Assembly (NCBI GenBank): GCA_018340375.1
Contig: JAFFJZ010000054.1
Span: forward strand, 1,351,986 to 1,415,985
DNA length: 64,000 bases
Direction: 5' to 3'
Source: Gonatopus flavifemur
Taxonomy: Eukaryota; Arthropoda; Insecta; Hymenoptera; Dryinidae
The translations under genes and the position numbers were made by a program. Each line of letters opens with the position of its first letter. Position 1 is the stretch's first letter. Below, in pieces: positions 32,858-43,580 of the stretch. The notes beneath the pieces were generated by a model that saw only the letters and a list, made by a program, of their open reading frames with translations, searched no databases and was not told where the DNA came from.

Positions 32858-33893
32858 CAAATTTTGAAAAGGAGGAAGGGCGTATGTATATAGTGAACAT
32901 AAGAATACAAATAGAGATAAGAGTGAGGAACAGACAGAAAAATACTGCACTGATTCAGACGTACAAGAAAATAACACAGAAGATTTTGAAATAGATGATT
33001 TATACGAGTTCGAAGAAAATATGAGAAATAGGAATGAGAACTTAGAAAATGTTGTAGGCGAAAATATTGCAACCCCCCCTTTTCTGAAATACTCTGAAAT
33101 TCAAGAATGTTGGTATTTTCTTACTCCAAAACATTAGTAGTGTGAAGGTATGTAACGCTGTGTCTGAAGGCGAGTGAGTTTGTGAGATATTGTTACGTAA
33201 GATACAGAAATTACGGTGAAATCCTGAAAATTCCCGAAAAATAATACAAGAGTTTTCGAAGTAATTAACGCTCGCCTCATGATTTTGATATCCAAGGATT
33301 TTGTGGAAGTTTACATGTTGTTTCAATATAAAAATAATAAATATCGTCCAGGTGACATGAGTGTTAGGATGGAACATTGCATTTGTGAGTTGTGCGTACG
33401 AATGAAATCATCGATTTCGATATTTCATTGACGATTTTCTCAAATACTTCGAAGAACTCTCTCTGAAAGGTTTTTGCAATGTGTTCTTAGATGATTCCTA
33501 CTTGCAAATCACTTTTATTTATGCTGCGCAGACCTGCGCAACGAGTGGTATGTTAATTTTCATGACACAGTATCTGTAAAATTATGAGTTCTCCGGTATA
33601 CACTGTTGAAAAAGTTGGTGAATTGAATGCACAAAATTTGGAAGCAATTAACACACATATTTGTGTCTGAAATTCACTACAGATTTTATGGGAATTCAAA
33701 TCAAATTTTGTATGAAAAGCACTTTAAAATAATATTGTGTTCGAATTTCAATAGAAGTATAGGGAATTCAATAAAACAAATATGTTTTGTCAATAGCTTA
33801 CAAACTTTTGTATCAAAATTAATATCAATATCCTTGAATTTGCGGTGGAAATTTTTAACAGTGATATGCAACATGCAACATTACAATAAATCA
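32858..33893. other. 3' region of the Ty3/gypsy element, unassigned
   Basis: After the integrase stop, about 200 bases look like decayed acidic coding tail. Beyond about 33060 no frame matches any family. The distance from integrase to 3' LTR (over 1.6 kb) is longer than I would expect, so further old insertions are likely here. Confidence 0.35.
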
Positions 33894-34129
33894 CATGCAG
33901 AAAAATGATGTATCAAATATTACTACATTTACTCGTACATTAGTGCCCATAAGTGAAATAGTATAGTGTTTACAACTGAATGTCGTGAAATCTCATGCTT
34001 TATGATATGAAGTTGCACCAAATTGCACGATGTTTTGCTACATTCAGTTGTAAAAATTATACTATTTCATTTACGGGCACTAATGTACGAGTGAATGCAT
34101 TAATATTTGATAAATCATTTTTCTCCGTG
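33894..34129. mobile_element. Hairpin MITE with CACGGAGAA-type tip
   Basis: Palindrome: CATGCAGAAAAATGATG on the left pairs with the right end (inverted CACGGAGAAAAATGAT), and pairing continues through ATCAAATATTA, CTCGTACATTAGTGCCC and TTACAACTGAATGT. 236 bp. Both flanks read CA where the related hairpins have TA. It lies inside the 3' part of the Ty3/gypsy element. Confidence 0.7.
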
Positions 34130-34520
34130 CAAGTAAGGTTTAAGTAGAGTGTGCGGAAATTTCTAGAGTATTGGATGAATTCTATTCAATCTCTGACTAC
34201 TGTCCTTTGATAGTTCGCAACGTCCGAAAAAACTCTCCCAGGACGAGTTTCAGGCAAATCGGAGTGATTTTGACATTTCCGTCCGCCATATTGGATCCGC
34301 CATCTTGAATCCGGGAAATCTGACTACAGACTCGTAATCAGCGATCCCCAAAACCCCTTAGTCCAGGACAATGCATGAATCAGACAACACCATATAGTTT
34401 TGAGCACTTCTTGTGTATTTCGGCCCACTGTGCATTGAAGTGGATCAACCACAAGAAAAAGAAAACGTAGCGTCATCGGAAAATGCAAAAGCGACAATGA
34501 GCCCTGCTGAAAAACGATAT
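34130..34520. other. Unassigned stretch before the 3' LTR
   Basis: Contains CCGCCATATTGGATCCGCCA (about 34285), a sequence type I associate with dispersed insect repeats, but no gene. A short frame just before the LTR (KENVASSENAKATM) could be the end of the gypsy coding region. Confidence 0.3.
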
Positions 34521-34742
34521 TCTAAGATATTCTATTCGAGAAGTTAGTTTTACGCATGCGCGAGTAGGTTATATGATCGAAGAGAGTAGTCGTTCGGAGA
34601 ATACTAGAGAGTGCTCGCGTATTCGGTAGCTCATAGATTCCGAAGTTTATATACTCTTTAAAGCCATGTATATTCATTCAATATCATTCTAATTAAAGTC
34701 TTGTGGTCACATAAATGTGTGTATTTCTTTGAATACATAACA
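34521..34742 (+). repeat. 3' LTR of the Ty3/gypsy element
   Basis: Matches 13004-13219 over nearly its whole length; the first 10-15 bases are diverged. Several substitutions (for example GGTTATATGATCGAAGAG against GGTTATACGATCAAGAAG) show it has aged since insertion. ATAAC follows at 34743-34747. Confidence 0.88.
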
Positions 34743-34747
34743 ATAAC

Positions 34748-35185
34748 CTAAAATTCAAACAAGATTGTTCTTAGAATGTTGACCTTCCCTAGTCCAGGAT
34801 GGAGGTGAAGGCGTTTTGAATCTTCTTCCCCTATACAGGGGTGAAATTCAGTCAATTGTTCAAATAAATCACAATTAATTCCAAATGACTCTTCAAATAT
34901 ATTTTGAGAAGATTTACTACAGATATCACGTTTTATATTAGTTTTCACAATGTTAATTGAAACTATGGTATTATTGATTTCAATTCGAGAAGTGAAAATG
35001 AATGTCGCAAATGAAAGTTGAGGTTCCAATTCAAACAAAGAAATGACAAGAAATCTTGACAATTCTATTGATTTTACAAATTTTATACTATTTGGGATTA
35101 CTCTATTTGGAAAATTAAGTTCAGAATCTTGTAGGGATTTCCCCTCAAAAAGCACTGATGCTCTTAGATTCTGTACTTTGTTCAT
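34748..35185 (-). CDS. Unrecognised 145-residue open frame
   Basis: Starts MNKVQNLRASVLFEGKSLQD and ends ILRTILFEF. It has no motif, signal peptide or repeat that I recognise. It lies immediately outside the Ty3/gypsy element, so it belongs to the target DNA. It could be an exon of a host gene or chance. Confidence 0.2.
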   Translation of the reverse strand: MNKVQNLRASVLFEGKSLQDSELNFPNRVIPNSIKFVKSIELSRFLVISLFELEPQLSFATFIFTSRIEINNTIVSINIVKTNIKRDICSKSSQNIFEESFGINCDLFEQLTEFHPCIGEEDSKRLHLHPGLGKVNILRTILFEF

Positions 35186-35267
35186 AGGGTCAGGTTAGGA
35201 AGAGAACCGACATTCGAAAAATGCAGAGAAAATTCTTACAAACTTACTTTCCAGGTCTGAGATCTGC

Positions 35268-35269
<2 letters not shown>

Positions 35270-35316
<47 letters not shown>
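35270..35316. repeat. (TC)n microsatellite
   Basis: 47 bases of uninterrupted TC dinucleotides. Confidence 0.97.
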
Positions 35317-35318
<2 letters not shown>

Positions 35319-35454
35319 GCAGGACGTTACCAACGTTATCCAAATTTTTATTCTCGAATCTAACTCACATTTCATCCACTCCACAAGATACACAAAACAA
35401 CGCAAATAACTGATAAAAGTTTATAAAGTGTAAAGTTTATTTTGATTTTACTTC

Positions 35455-37140
35455 TCCTCTTCCGCACATATCTCTGACCAATTCAAACAGCGCGTCACGA
35501 GTTCTTTGACTGGAGGCTTTTATAAGTCCCGCACTTATTCCATCTATTCCTGGTGCTCTATTATTCTTCAATTCTTGTGAAGCCCTGTCGATTCCTGATC
35601 TCAAAATTGAATCTCTCAATTCTTCTTCATCGAAATCCTCCTCCCTCTCTGAAAATCCTTTATTATCGCTTCGTTTATACAGATCTTCTGAGTGAAGAAT
35701 CCTTTGTTCTATTTTCTCCTTCGTTCTCATCAATTGTCTCCCTAGAGAATTTTTTATCTCACTGCTTCCAGATTTCATTTGTCCAAAAAATCTCTCAACA
35801 ATCCTATATGCTCCATCAATTTTCCCTGGATGTAATCTTACTTCTATATCTTGACATTTTCCCTTCAACCATCGTTCTTTTGCTTTCTTTGATTCTCTGA
35901 TTATTTCATTCCTCAGTGCCTTGTTTGTCTGCTGGTCTTGTTCACTTTTCTTATTCTTGTATTTCCTCCTTTCATTATTCAAATCGAGAATTTCTTCTGT
36001 TATCCATGGTTTCTTGGGCTCTATCCCATCGTTCTTCAAAATTCCATTTGCACATTGCTCTATGTTCTCCTTCATATTTGTCCATCTACTCTCTATTCCC
36101 AAGTCTTTCTCTTATCGATCCTCTAATTTTTCGTCCAACATCACTTTGAGTGCCTCCTGTGTTTTTAAGATTCTCAAACTTCCATCTTTTTTGCGTTTTC
36201 CTTTTTTTTCAGAGCTTTGAATTTCAGAGAACATTTCATCAGCAACATATTGTGATCACTATCTATATCCGCGCCTGGATAAGTTTTACAGCTTCTCAGT
36301 TGGTTTCCAAATCTTTGTTTCACTAATATGTAATCAATTTGGTAATTTCCTGTATCTCTTGGCATCTTCGGAGTATAGATTCTTCTTGGATGATTATTCA
36401 ATAATGTGTTGGTGATGATCATTTTATGGCTCTCACAGAATCCGATTAAACGTTGTCCTCTTTCATTTCTTCTTCCTAACGCAAAATCTCCTGTTATTTT
36501 GCCCTCTTTTCCTTTCCCTACTACCGCATTTCAGTCCCCTATGATCATCAAATTTCCTCTTCCCTTAACATATTCTATCACTTCTCCTATTCCTCCGTAC
36601 GTCCGTCCGATATCTTCCTCCCAGTACGCAGATGTGGGCGTGTATACTTGAACTATAACAGTGTCCACCAGTTTTGTTCTGACTCTGACCATCATTAAGC
36701 GTTCGCTCTGTTGCAAATAATCTCTATCCTATTCCTCACCCTTTTATGCATTATGATTCCCACACTTTCCCGACCATTCTTCGATCCTGTGTGAATGATT
36801 CTATGATTCCTACTCCAGAAATCCCCTTCTTGCGGCCATCTCATTTCGCTCATTCTCATTACATCGATACCTAACCTATTCATTTCTAATCTCAAATTTC
36901 CTAGTTTTCCTGTGAATGAAAAAGTGATCTGATACTCCACGCTCCGACTCGAAGAATGTTCTCTCTCTTCCTCATCTTCTTTGGTTTTCCATCATGTTTG
37001 ATGGAGCCCTCTCGAGCAGCCTCCACCCGGAGATCCAAACGGGAGGCTATTCCACCTTCGGAATATTCCACTCGAGAGAACGCTATCATGTTGTTGTTGT
37101 CGCTTTTTTTCCAATAAATCAAAATTTCCAAATTCTAGGT
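35455..37140 (-). pseudogene. RTE retrotransposon copy lacking its 3' half
   Basis: Reading down the minus strand: RVGAWSIRSL (about 36960) and MNRLGIDVMRMSEMRWPQEG of the endonuclease, VYTPTSAYW and LMIIGD (catalytic strand), TGNYQIDYILVKQR and ADIDSDHNMLLMK (end of the endonuclease with the SDH motif). The linker follows (SKKAKERWLKGKC) and the first RT block ELKNNRAPGIDGISAGLIKA, stopping at CGRGEV (about 35458). Frameshifts and stops break it. It is the same family as 25492-30048 but keeps the 5' part and lacks most of RT and the tail, the reverse of normal 5' truncation. Confidence 0.85.
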
Positions 37141-37399
37141 TCGGGAAAAGATTTCATTTCCTTGGGAATATTAAATGATGTCAAGAAAGGTAGTTCCCCC
37201 TTGCTTTCTCCCCGTTCTCGCCGATGTTCCTGGCGTTGGGAGGATTCAGTTTCTCTCAGTTTGTATTCTCCCCCTCGAGTAGTTTATTACACCCGAAAAA
37301 GAGACCCAAATCTGGAATACTTATCCTCCTCACAACGTAAAGGAAGCAGATACTACCAAGGATAGATGAAAAGGATATCAAGGGCAGGTATCAAGAATA

Positions 37400-38390
37400 T
37401 CCCCCTGGAAGACCCGCAATCATCCCACGGGCAGGAGGGTCCACCTGAACTTCAATAATCCACCCTCGTTGACCCTAAATCGCTCCCCTGCCCCGAGAGA
37501 TAATACCTCACCAGGGAAATCACCTGGTGAGATAGAGGTTGATAGCTCACCCCGTAGTCCCACCCCTACGGTACTCCACTGGAATGGAAGCTCACCCTTA
37601 CCCCAAAGGGAATTCCATAGCACTACCCCAGAAAATCAATCCCGAGAATTCATCGCTCCACCCCTCACCCTTAACCCTTCGGACTCCTTCAACCTGGTGT
37701 GAGAGAATGAGAATTACCTGAACAACTCTGGAGAACGTGTTCCTTGGAGACAATCACCTCTAGATCTCACCCGACGAACACAAAACTTCATAGAAACCAC
37801 CCTTTTTGAGGATCTCATTCACCTCCCACTTCGGGAACCAGAACTAATTTCAAAAGAGATCGGACCCGAGGAACCCCCAGAATTCCCCGTAGCTTGAACA
37901 ATAACGAACCCCCGAATCAATCAATCCATAGAGCCTCATACGAAGATGGATATTTCTATGAAGACTCCATCTCATCGGAGGGACCAACTGCCCTAGGACT
38001 CCCATCCCGTCGAGGAATCACCCCTCACCAGAAAAAGAGTAACAATCCCTCAAACCCTGCTTCGGGAATACCCCAAACAGAATCCACCAACCTCCTTCCG
38101 AATAACGATATTCCCCTAGCCCGGATTTATCCAACCATCAAAATGAGCCCTCATGATATTCCCGCCCTCCTGGATACCGGCATCTCATGCGCCTTCTTCG
38201 GTTCCCCTGAACGTGATTCACGTCGGGTCCTCGAAATCCCTGTGAAGAAAGCCTCATATGGTGCAGTGAAAGTTGCCAACGTCGAAATCGACCCAATATT
38301 GGAGGAAGCCCAGGTCCCAATAGAAATTCTGAATTTATTCCATCTAATTAGACATAATTTCATCCGGGATGGATTCCTTTGATGAATTCT
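37400..38390 (+). pseudogene. LTR-retrotransposon gag-protease remnant
   Basis: A proline- and serine-rich, frame-broken tract (37400-37890) leads into a 162-residue open frame (37894-38382). Its C-terminal half reads DIPALLDTGISCAFFGS, with the D-T-G of a retropepsin, then KKASYGAVKVANVEIDP and PIEIL. This fits the Gag tail and protease of a Ty3/gypsy- or BEL-type element. It breaks off near 38390, and no RT follows. Its proximity to the RTE copy on the opposite strand suggests a cluster of unrelated fragments. Confidence 0.5.
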
Positions 38391-38809
38391 GGATGGGTTC
38401 AATCGTCGTTGGAGAATCGGAAAACAGGAAGAGAACTGGCAGTATTTCACACCAACCTCGCATTCCCCGACTCAGGCCCTCACCGTCTAAGGTTTACAAG
38501 CTCTTGACCCCCCCTTCTCCTCAACGGATCCGTTTAGAAAATTTCTCGAAGCAACAAGTTCCCGCCCAAACTCGGTGCCCTGGTGTCCCGTTGCTGACCT
38601 CCCACCACATCGATGTCCAAGGGCACAGCGATGAGAAACACAGATATCACCCACACCATGAGATTCAAAAACCTGTGGGTTACACCGCTGAAAGATGAGA
38701 TAAAGAAATAAAGCGTCAAAGGGACGCCAATGCACAAGTATTCCATTGTTATGAATGATTTATTACTCAGATGAATTGTTCCAAGAATACAATTAGGTCT
38801 TCTGATGAA

Positions 38810-40991
38810 ATCCCCAGTGAAAATGGGCAATAGGAATGGATTGGAATGGATTGGAATTCTATCCAACTGAATCCATTCAAATCCATTTCTATGATGCCTA
38901 TTCAAAGATGAATAAAAAGTCTATCCAATACAATCCAAATTTCATTCTAATATAATCGTATTCATGGGAGTGTAAGGGAATTCAATACATTTTTATCCAT
39001 TTGAATCTGTAATCCATCTCAATGTTGAATTCAGTATATAATTTCTATCGCATGTTATGAATTTCCAAGTTATGGTCATTCAATCCATTTTCATACTGAT
39101 TACGATATAGACATTGAATCCGTTTTAATAATTTTTTATTCCCTATCCATTTCAATCTTGGATTCGGAATACGATTCTTTTCCAATTGGATTCCTTAAAA
39201 CCGATGATCTGCATGGATTCCAAGTGAAGAGAAAATCCTATCCAATTCAATTCGAATTTCATTCCAATATAACTTTATTCATGAACGTGTAACAAAATTT
39301 AATACACTCTCATCCATTTGACATTTGAAGATTGTTTTTCAATTCATTCCCAATCCTGAATTTTATTACATGGAATGAAAAGTATACACTATAGAACCTC
39401 GCAATAGAAATGTTACCCCGCTCTCTTCAACGCACGGGAGAAACCGTGAATAAAAAAGGAGAAGAGTTGTGTTATTGCGATATTCCATTGTATACAGAAT
39501 TCAGGATGAGAAAGAATTGAAGATTCAAATACATACAAATAAATCAAATTTCATTGAATTTTCAACAATACATTTGTATTGGAAATGAAATTAGGATTGA
39601 ATTGGGTAGGCTTTTTCTATACTTGGAATCCATACGGATTGTCGGTTTTCAGGAATTCGATTGAAAAACAATCGTATTCCGAATCTATGATTAAAATGGA
39701 TAGGAAATAAAAAATGATTGAAACGGATTCAATGTCTATACCGTAATCAGTACAGAAATGGATTGAATAATTACGGCTTGAAAATTCATTACATAGATCA
39801 AAAATTATATACCGAATTTTGGATTAAGGAGGATAAAGATTCAAATGGATAAAAATGTATTAAATTTTGTTACACCTTCATGAACGAAGTTATATTGAGA
39901 TGAAATTTGGATTGAATTGGATAGGATTTCCTCTTCACTTGGAATCCATACAGATCATCGGTTTTAAGGAATCCGATTGAAAAAGGAACGTATTTCGAAT
40001 TTCAGATTGAAATGGATAGGGAATGAAAAATAATTGGAGCGGATTCAATGTCTATACGGCAATCAGTATGAAAATGAATAGAATGATGACGACTTGAAAA
40101 TTCAATACATGGATCAAAAATGATATACTCAATTCAGTATTCAGAAGGATTAAAGATTCAAATGGATTGCATTTTCAGGAATACAATTATATTAGGATCA
40201 AATCTGGCTTAATTTGGATATGATTTTCATTCGTCTTGGAATAAACGTCACAGAAATAGATTCGTATGGTTTTAAGTTGATAGAAATCCAATTCATTCCT
40301 TTTTCGATTTCCACTGGAGAAGCATGGTGATTATAGACGCACTTTACCCAGGCTATAACATGTACTCTTGTACAGCAGCGTAGGTTGAGCGTTAGGTAGT
40401 TGATATAATAGGTTAAGCGTTAAGTAGGCAGGTTCGGTATTCGGATGGGTGGTCGGTTGGTCGATCAGTTACGGTGAAAAATAGGTAAATGAAAGATACC
40501 ACGCACGGTGGATTTTCAGTGTTTGAAACTTCCACATTTCTCGCCAATAGACCATCATCAGACACCAAAACTAATTTTTTTTTCTACTTTTCATGCATTG
40601 AAATGGATGGAGCAAATACTTATCCTTGTGAATATCAAAAAATGGTGCAGAAAATTACATTGAAAGTGGATAGAAATGAATACTAAGTTCATCCAATTTC
40701 GTAATTTTTTTTTCTACTTTTCATGCATTGAAATGGATGGAGCAAATACTTATCCTTGTGAATATCAAAAAATGGTGCAGAAAATTACATTGAAAGTGGA
40801 TAGAAATGAATACTAAGTTCATCCAATTTCGTGTCGGATTTTTCCTTTTCATAATCCATTTTTGTGGATTAACATGGATAAACCAGATTCCTATTCAGGT
40901 CAATGTCAAAAAGCGGTGCAGAAAATGTCGTTGAAAATGGATAGAATACAAATTTTTCTATCCATTCCTATCCTCGATTTTCACTAGGGAT
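38810..40991. mobile_element. 2.2-kb foldback with tandem repeats in its arms
   Basis: The tips ATCCCCAGTGAAAAT (38810) and ATTTTCACTAGGGAT (40977-40991) are inverted copies. Inside, the left half (38860-39360) and right half (39590-40250) are inverted copies of a diverged unit of about 310-330 bases, present about twice per arm. Markers are CTTGGAATCCATACRGAT, GGTTTTAAGGAATYCGATTG and GATTCAATGTCTATA. The sequence is saturated with GGATTGAATTGGAT/GGATAGGAAT motifs. No coding capacity. Confidence 0.75.
40573..40832. repeat. Tandem duplication of 130 bp
   Basis: Two essentially identical 130-bp copies (40573-40702 and 40703-40832), each with CATGCATTGAAATGGATGG, ATATCAAAAAATGGTGCAG and a T-run. 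A third, diverged copy follows to about 40960. It lies within the foldback. The identity of the first two copies points to a recent event. Confidence 0.9.
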
Positions 40992-41730
40992 GTGCGTTAT
41001 TATTATGTGACGTAAGCGTGAGAAATAAGATTTCAGGAATGACAAATTGAAACTAGCATCCAATCATCGCGTAACTAAGAATCATAGATGTCAATAGGAA
41101 GATACCAAATCATCGTAAACATGAGGGATGAGGTCTAAAAACAAGTTGAAACCTGCGTTCAATTGTCGCGTCACCGCAAGATAAGGCGTCAGAGGGGTCC
41201 CGATGCACGAGTATTCCAAAGCTGGAGATGATTCATTAATTGGAGAACATCGAATTATAACGATTGACTTCAGAGAATTATATGGATTGATTTATCTGAA
41301 AGTATCAAATCACAGGTTTGTGAGGAATGAAATCTCAGAAAACAATAAGATCGGCATCGAAAGATGAGGAGTGTTGAAGGTTCATTGATGTCACTGTAAA
41401 CAATGATTCATTAGTTCGGAAGAATCAAATTACTACGATTATGAGATTTCAGGGATGTCAATGTGAGGATTTGACAGGTTTAAATTTGCATGAAAATTTT
41501 TGCTATAAAAGTGCGTCGCAGAGTCCCTTTTTCATCAATCCAGCTTGGAAAATCCTTTGGAAACAATCAATGATCAATTGATCTTTCATGTCATCAATCC
41601 AAGTGTTGAATTTCAATTTCTTATTTCGTGATTCAGTCAACGACAAAGATAAGAACAATATTCCCTATTGTACCCTTCTAACCGAGTACATTAATGACTA
41701 TACAGTTTTGAATCATATGTTTTAGTTGAA
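40992..41730. other. Unassigned flank of the foldback
   Basis: No gene. GGGACGCCAATGCACAAGTATTCC-like sequence left of the foldback (about 38722-38743) has a diverged partner here (about 41196-41218, GATGCACGAGTATTCC), so the two flanks may be related repeats. Confidence 0.3.
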
Positions 41731-41864
41731 ATGGAGACAATAGATTACCAACGTCTCATCAGTATAATGAAGCATGCCTTTCAAATTCTCGAAACTGGTG
41801 CAAGTAGTGCTAATGTGCAGAAGTGGTTATGTTTTAAAATCCAAAACATCAAACTCATGAATAA

Positions 41865-41987
41865 GGGATCGTCCATAAACTACGTGGTCTTTTTTTCACT
41901 TCCTTCTCTATCGCACTGTTTATGTCTAAAGTTGGTGCAACAAGGAATGCAACAAATAAAAAGGCCACGTGGTTTATGGACGATCCC
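41865..41987. mobile_element. PIF/Harbinger-type MITE with TAA duplication
   Basis: Inverted ends GGGATCGTCCATAAACTACG and, inverted, CGTGGTTTATGGACGATCCC. TAA flanks both sides (41862-41864 and 41988-41990), the 3-base duplication typical of PIF/Harbinger. 123 bp, no coding capacity. It interrupts the Polinton polymerase gene. Confidence 0.85.
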
Positions 41988-43222
41988 TAAGACACTGCGT
42001 GTTGAAAGAGATTTTCTGTTTTGGGGAGAGAAGATTTGATTAACCGCTACATTAAGCATGGTATACTCTATGCACACAAGGATGAAACCTCCACTTATAC
42101 CCGGAAGTGGAGTGAATGAAATCAAACGATCAAACAGAGTCCAATGGGTGGATTTGGAATCAGCTTTTGCGGAAAGGATTTGAGCGAGTGTTGTGAGAGT
42201 TGTCAGTGTTGAGAATTGTGAATTTACAACAAAGAGATCTACAACATTCCCTCCACGATGTGAAGGTGATGACGTGGTTGCGATTGAAAAACATCCACAA
42301 GAGCAATCGAAGTGTCAAGTGCAACATTATTTTCAGCTGCAAGTTCGGTAATATTAAGGGCCACGGAATTATTGAAGGAATTGAATACTTTAATACGAGA
42401 AACGAATCTATCTTCCCCTCAACTGATTTTGAAAATCGATTCAAAGTAAATATCAATTATGAATTGTTATCCGGAGTGAAGAATTCCAATCAATCAATAG
42501 TCAACGTGAAAAATAATGATTCTCCAAGTTTCCTTAGGTCAATTGTAGCCACACTTTTCCCGGTTGGAAAACTTGTTGATCGAGTTCAGTCTCATCCTCA
42601 TCCAAGCTCAGTACTTGAATATAATAACATTGAATTCCCAATTACTTTGGAAGATGTTTCAAAATTTACAGAGCTCAATCAACTCTCAATCAACATTTAC
42701 AGTCTTGAAGATCGTGAGGGAAGAGACCAGTATGGAATTGTTTCAGTTCATTGTAATGAGAGAAGAGTGAAAAATTTGGGAACGATTCATCTGCTCATGA
42801 TCCAAAGTGGAATTCACAAAGATGATAAGTATATATAATGCTATTGATCATTTTGCGTGGAGCAAAAGTTTATCACTGGTGGTCAGATCACAAATGACCA
42901 AAGGACACAGTAGAACTTGGCTCTGTGACCGATGCTTGAACCATTCCGAAACAGAACATTCTCTAAATGGGAATACAGTTGATTGCTTCGCTTTGAACAA
43001 GACCAAATTTACAATGCCTACGGAGGATGATCGAATAATCATCAATTTCAAGAGAAATGTCCTTTTGTTATTCATGCTGATCTCGGATGTCGTCTGAAAC
43101 CGGTTCATAATCAAACTACCTCATATCAAAAACATGTGCCTTGTAGTATTGGATTCTCTTTGCAATGTTCTTTCGATAAGACACTTTCAAGGTACGAATT
43201 GAAGCAGAGCGAAATGTGTATA

Positions 43223-43492
43223 CACGGAGAATATCTTCCAATATTGAGTACTGTAACCGAGACGACTGGCTTGTGTTATGGAGGAAAATCATTTCAACAC
43301 TGCTGGTTACTGTAGTAACACGGACAAGTCGTGTCTTTGCAGTAGATAATAGTGTAGAAAAATGACTCTCTACTGTGGAGACATAACTGGTTCTTGTTAC
43401 TACAGTAACCAGCAGTGTTGAATTGATTTTTTCCCATAACACGAGTCAGTCGTATTGGCTACAGTACTCAGTATTGTAGAATTTTCTCCGTG
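43223..43492. mobile_element. TA-flanked hairpin MITE in the polymerase gene
   Basis: Palindrome with tip CACGGAGAA, TA on both sides (43221-43222, 43493-43494). The arms pair through CAATATTGAGTACTGTA, GTGTTATGG and CAACACTGCTGGTTACTGTAG. 270 bp. The long minus-strand frame over it (43442-43116) is an artefact of the palindrome. Confidence 0.85.
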
Positions 43493-43580
43493 TAGGGTGG
43501 CTTACAAATCGATTACACGACATAGCGAAGAAAACAGATATCTATTCGAAAAACATAGTGCCAATGGAAAGTTTGAATTG

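Larger units (their letters stand above)
13004..34742 (+). mobile_element. Ty3/gypsy element split by nested insertions
   Basis: The 5' LTR begins TGTGG at 13004 and ends AACA at 13219. A matching 3' LTR ends at 34742. The 5-base sequence ATAAC precedes the first LTR and follows the second, the expected integrase-made duplication. Just inside the 5' LTR is a primer-binding-site-like TGGCGACGAGG. Gag, protease, RT, RNase H and integrase follow in that order, of the K02A2.6-like type found across animals. Integrase coding sequence stops near 16649 and resumes near 32457 with almost no loss, so about 15.8 kb of other DNA was inserted there. Confidence 0.9.
41731..43580 (+). pseudogene. Polinton DNA polymerase B, N-terminal half
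   Basis: The fragment runs from METIDYQRLISIMKHAF through NRVQWVDLESAF and GIIEGIEYFNTRNESIF to NNDSPSFLRSIVATLFP, NNIEFPITLEDVSKFTELNQ, then TWLCDRCLNHSETEHSL (zinc-binding pair) and FVIHADLGCRLK. This is the region before and into the 3'-5' exonuclease of the protein-primed polymerase that copies Polintons. The exonuclease D-x-E motif reads D-L-G, so its glutamate is lost. A Harbinger-type MITE (41865-41987) and a hairpin MITE (43223-43492) interrupt the gene, and coding similarity resumes after the latter (LHDIAKKTDIY, then NIVPMESLN). The polymerase domain itself is missing. Confidence 0.75.

Noticed and set aside
35922..36220. Plus-strand serine/leucine-rich frames
   Set aside because: They are the complement of the RTE endonuclease-RT linker, which reads correctly on the minus strand.
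38369..38698. 109-residue proline-rich frame
   Set aside because: It overlaps the end of the LTR-element remnant in another frame and has no motif.
40370..40480. tRNA-like sequence rich in TAGG and TTAAGCG
   Set aside because: Only short A-box-like strings, no convincing B box.
43116..43442. 108-residue minus-strand protein
   Set aside because: It lies over a hairpin MITE and antisense polymerase sequence; no family match.
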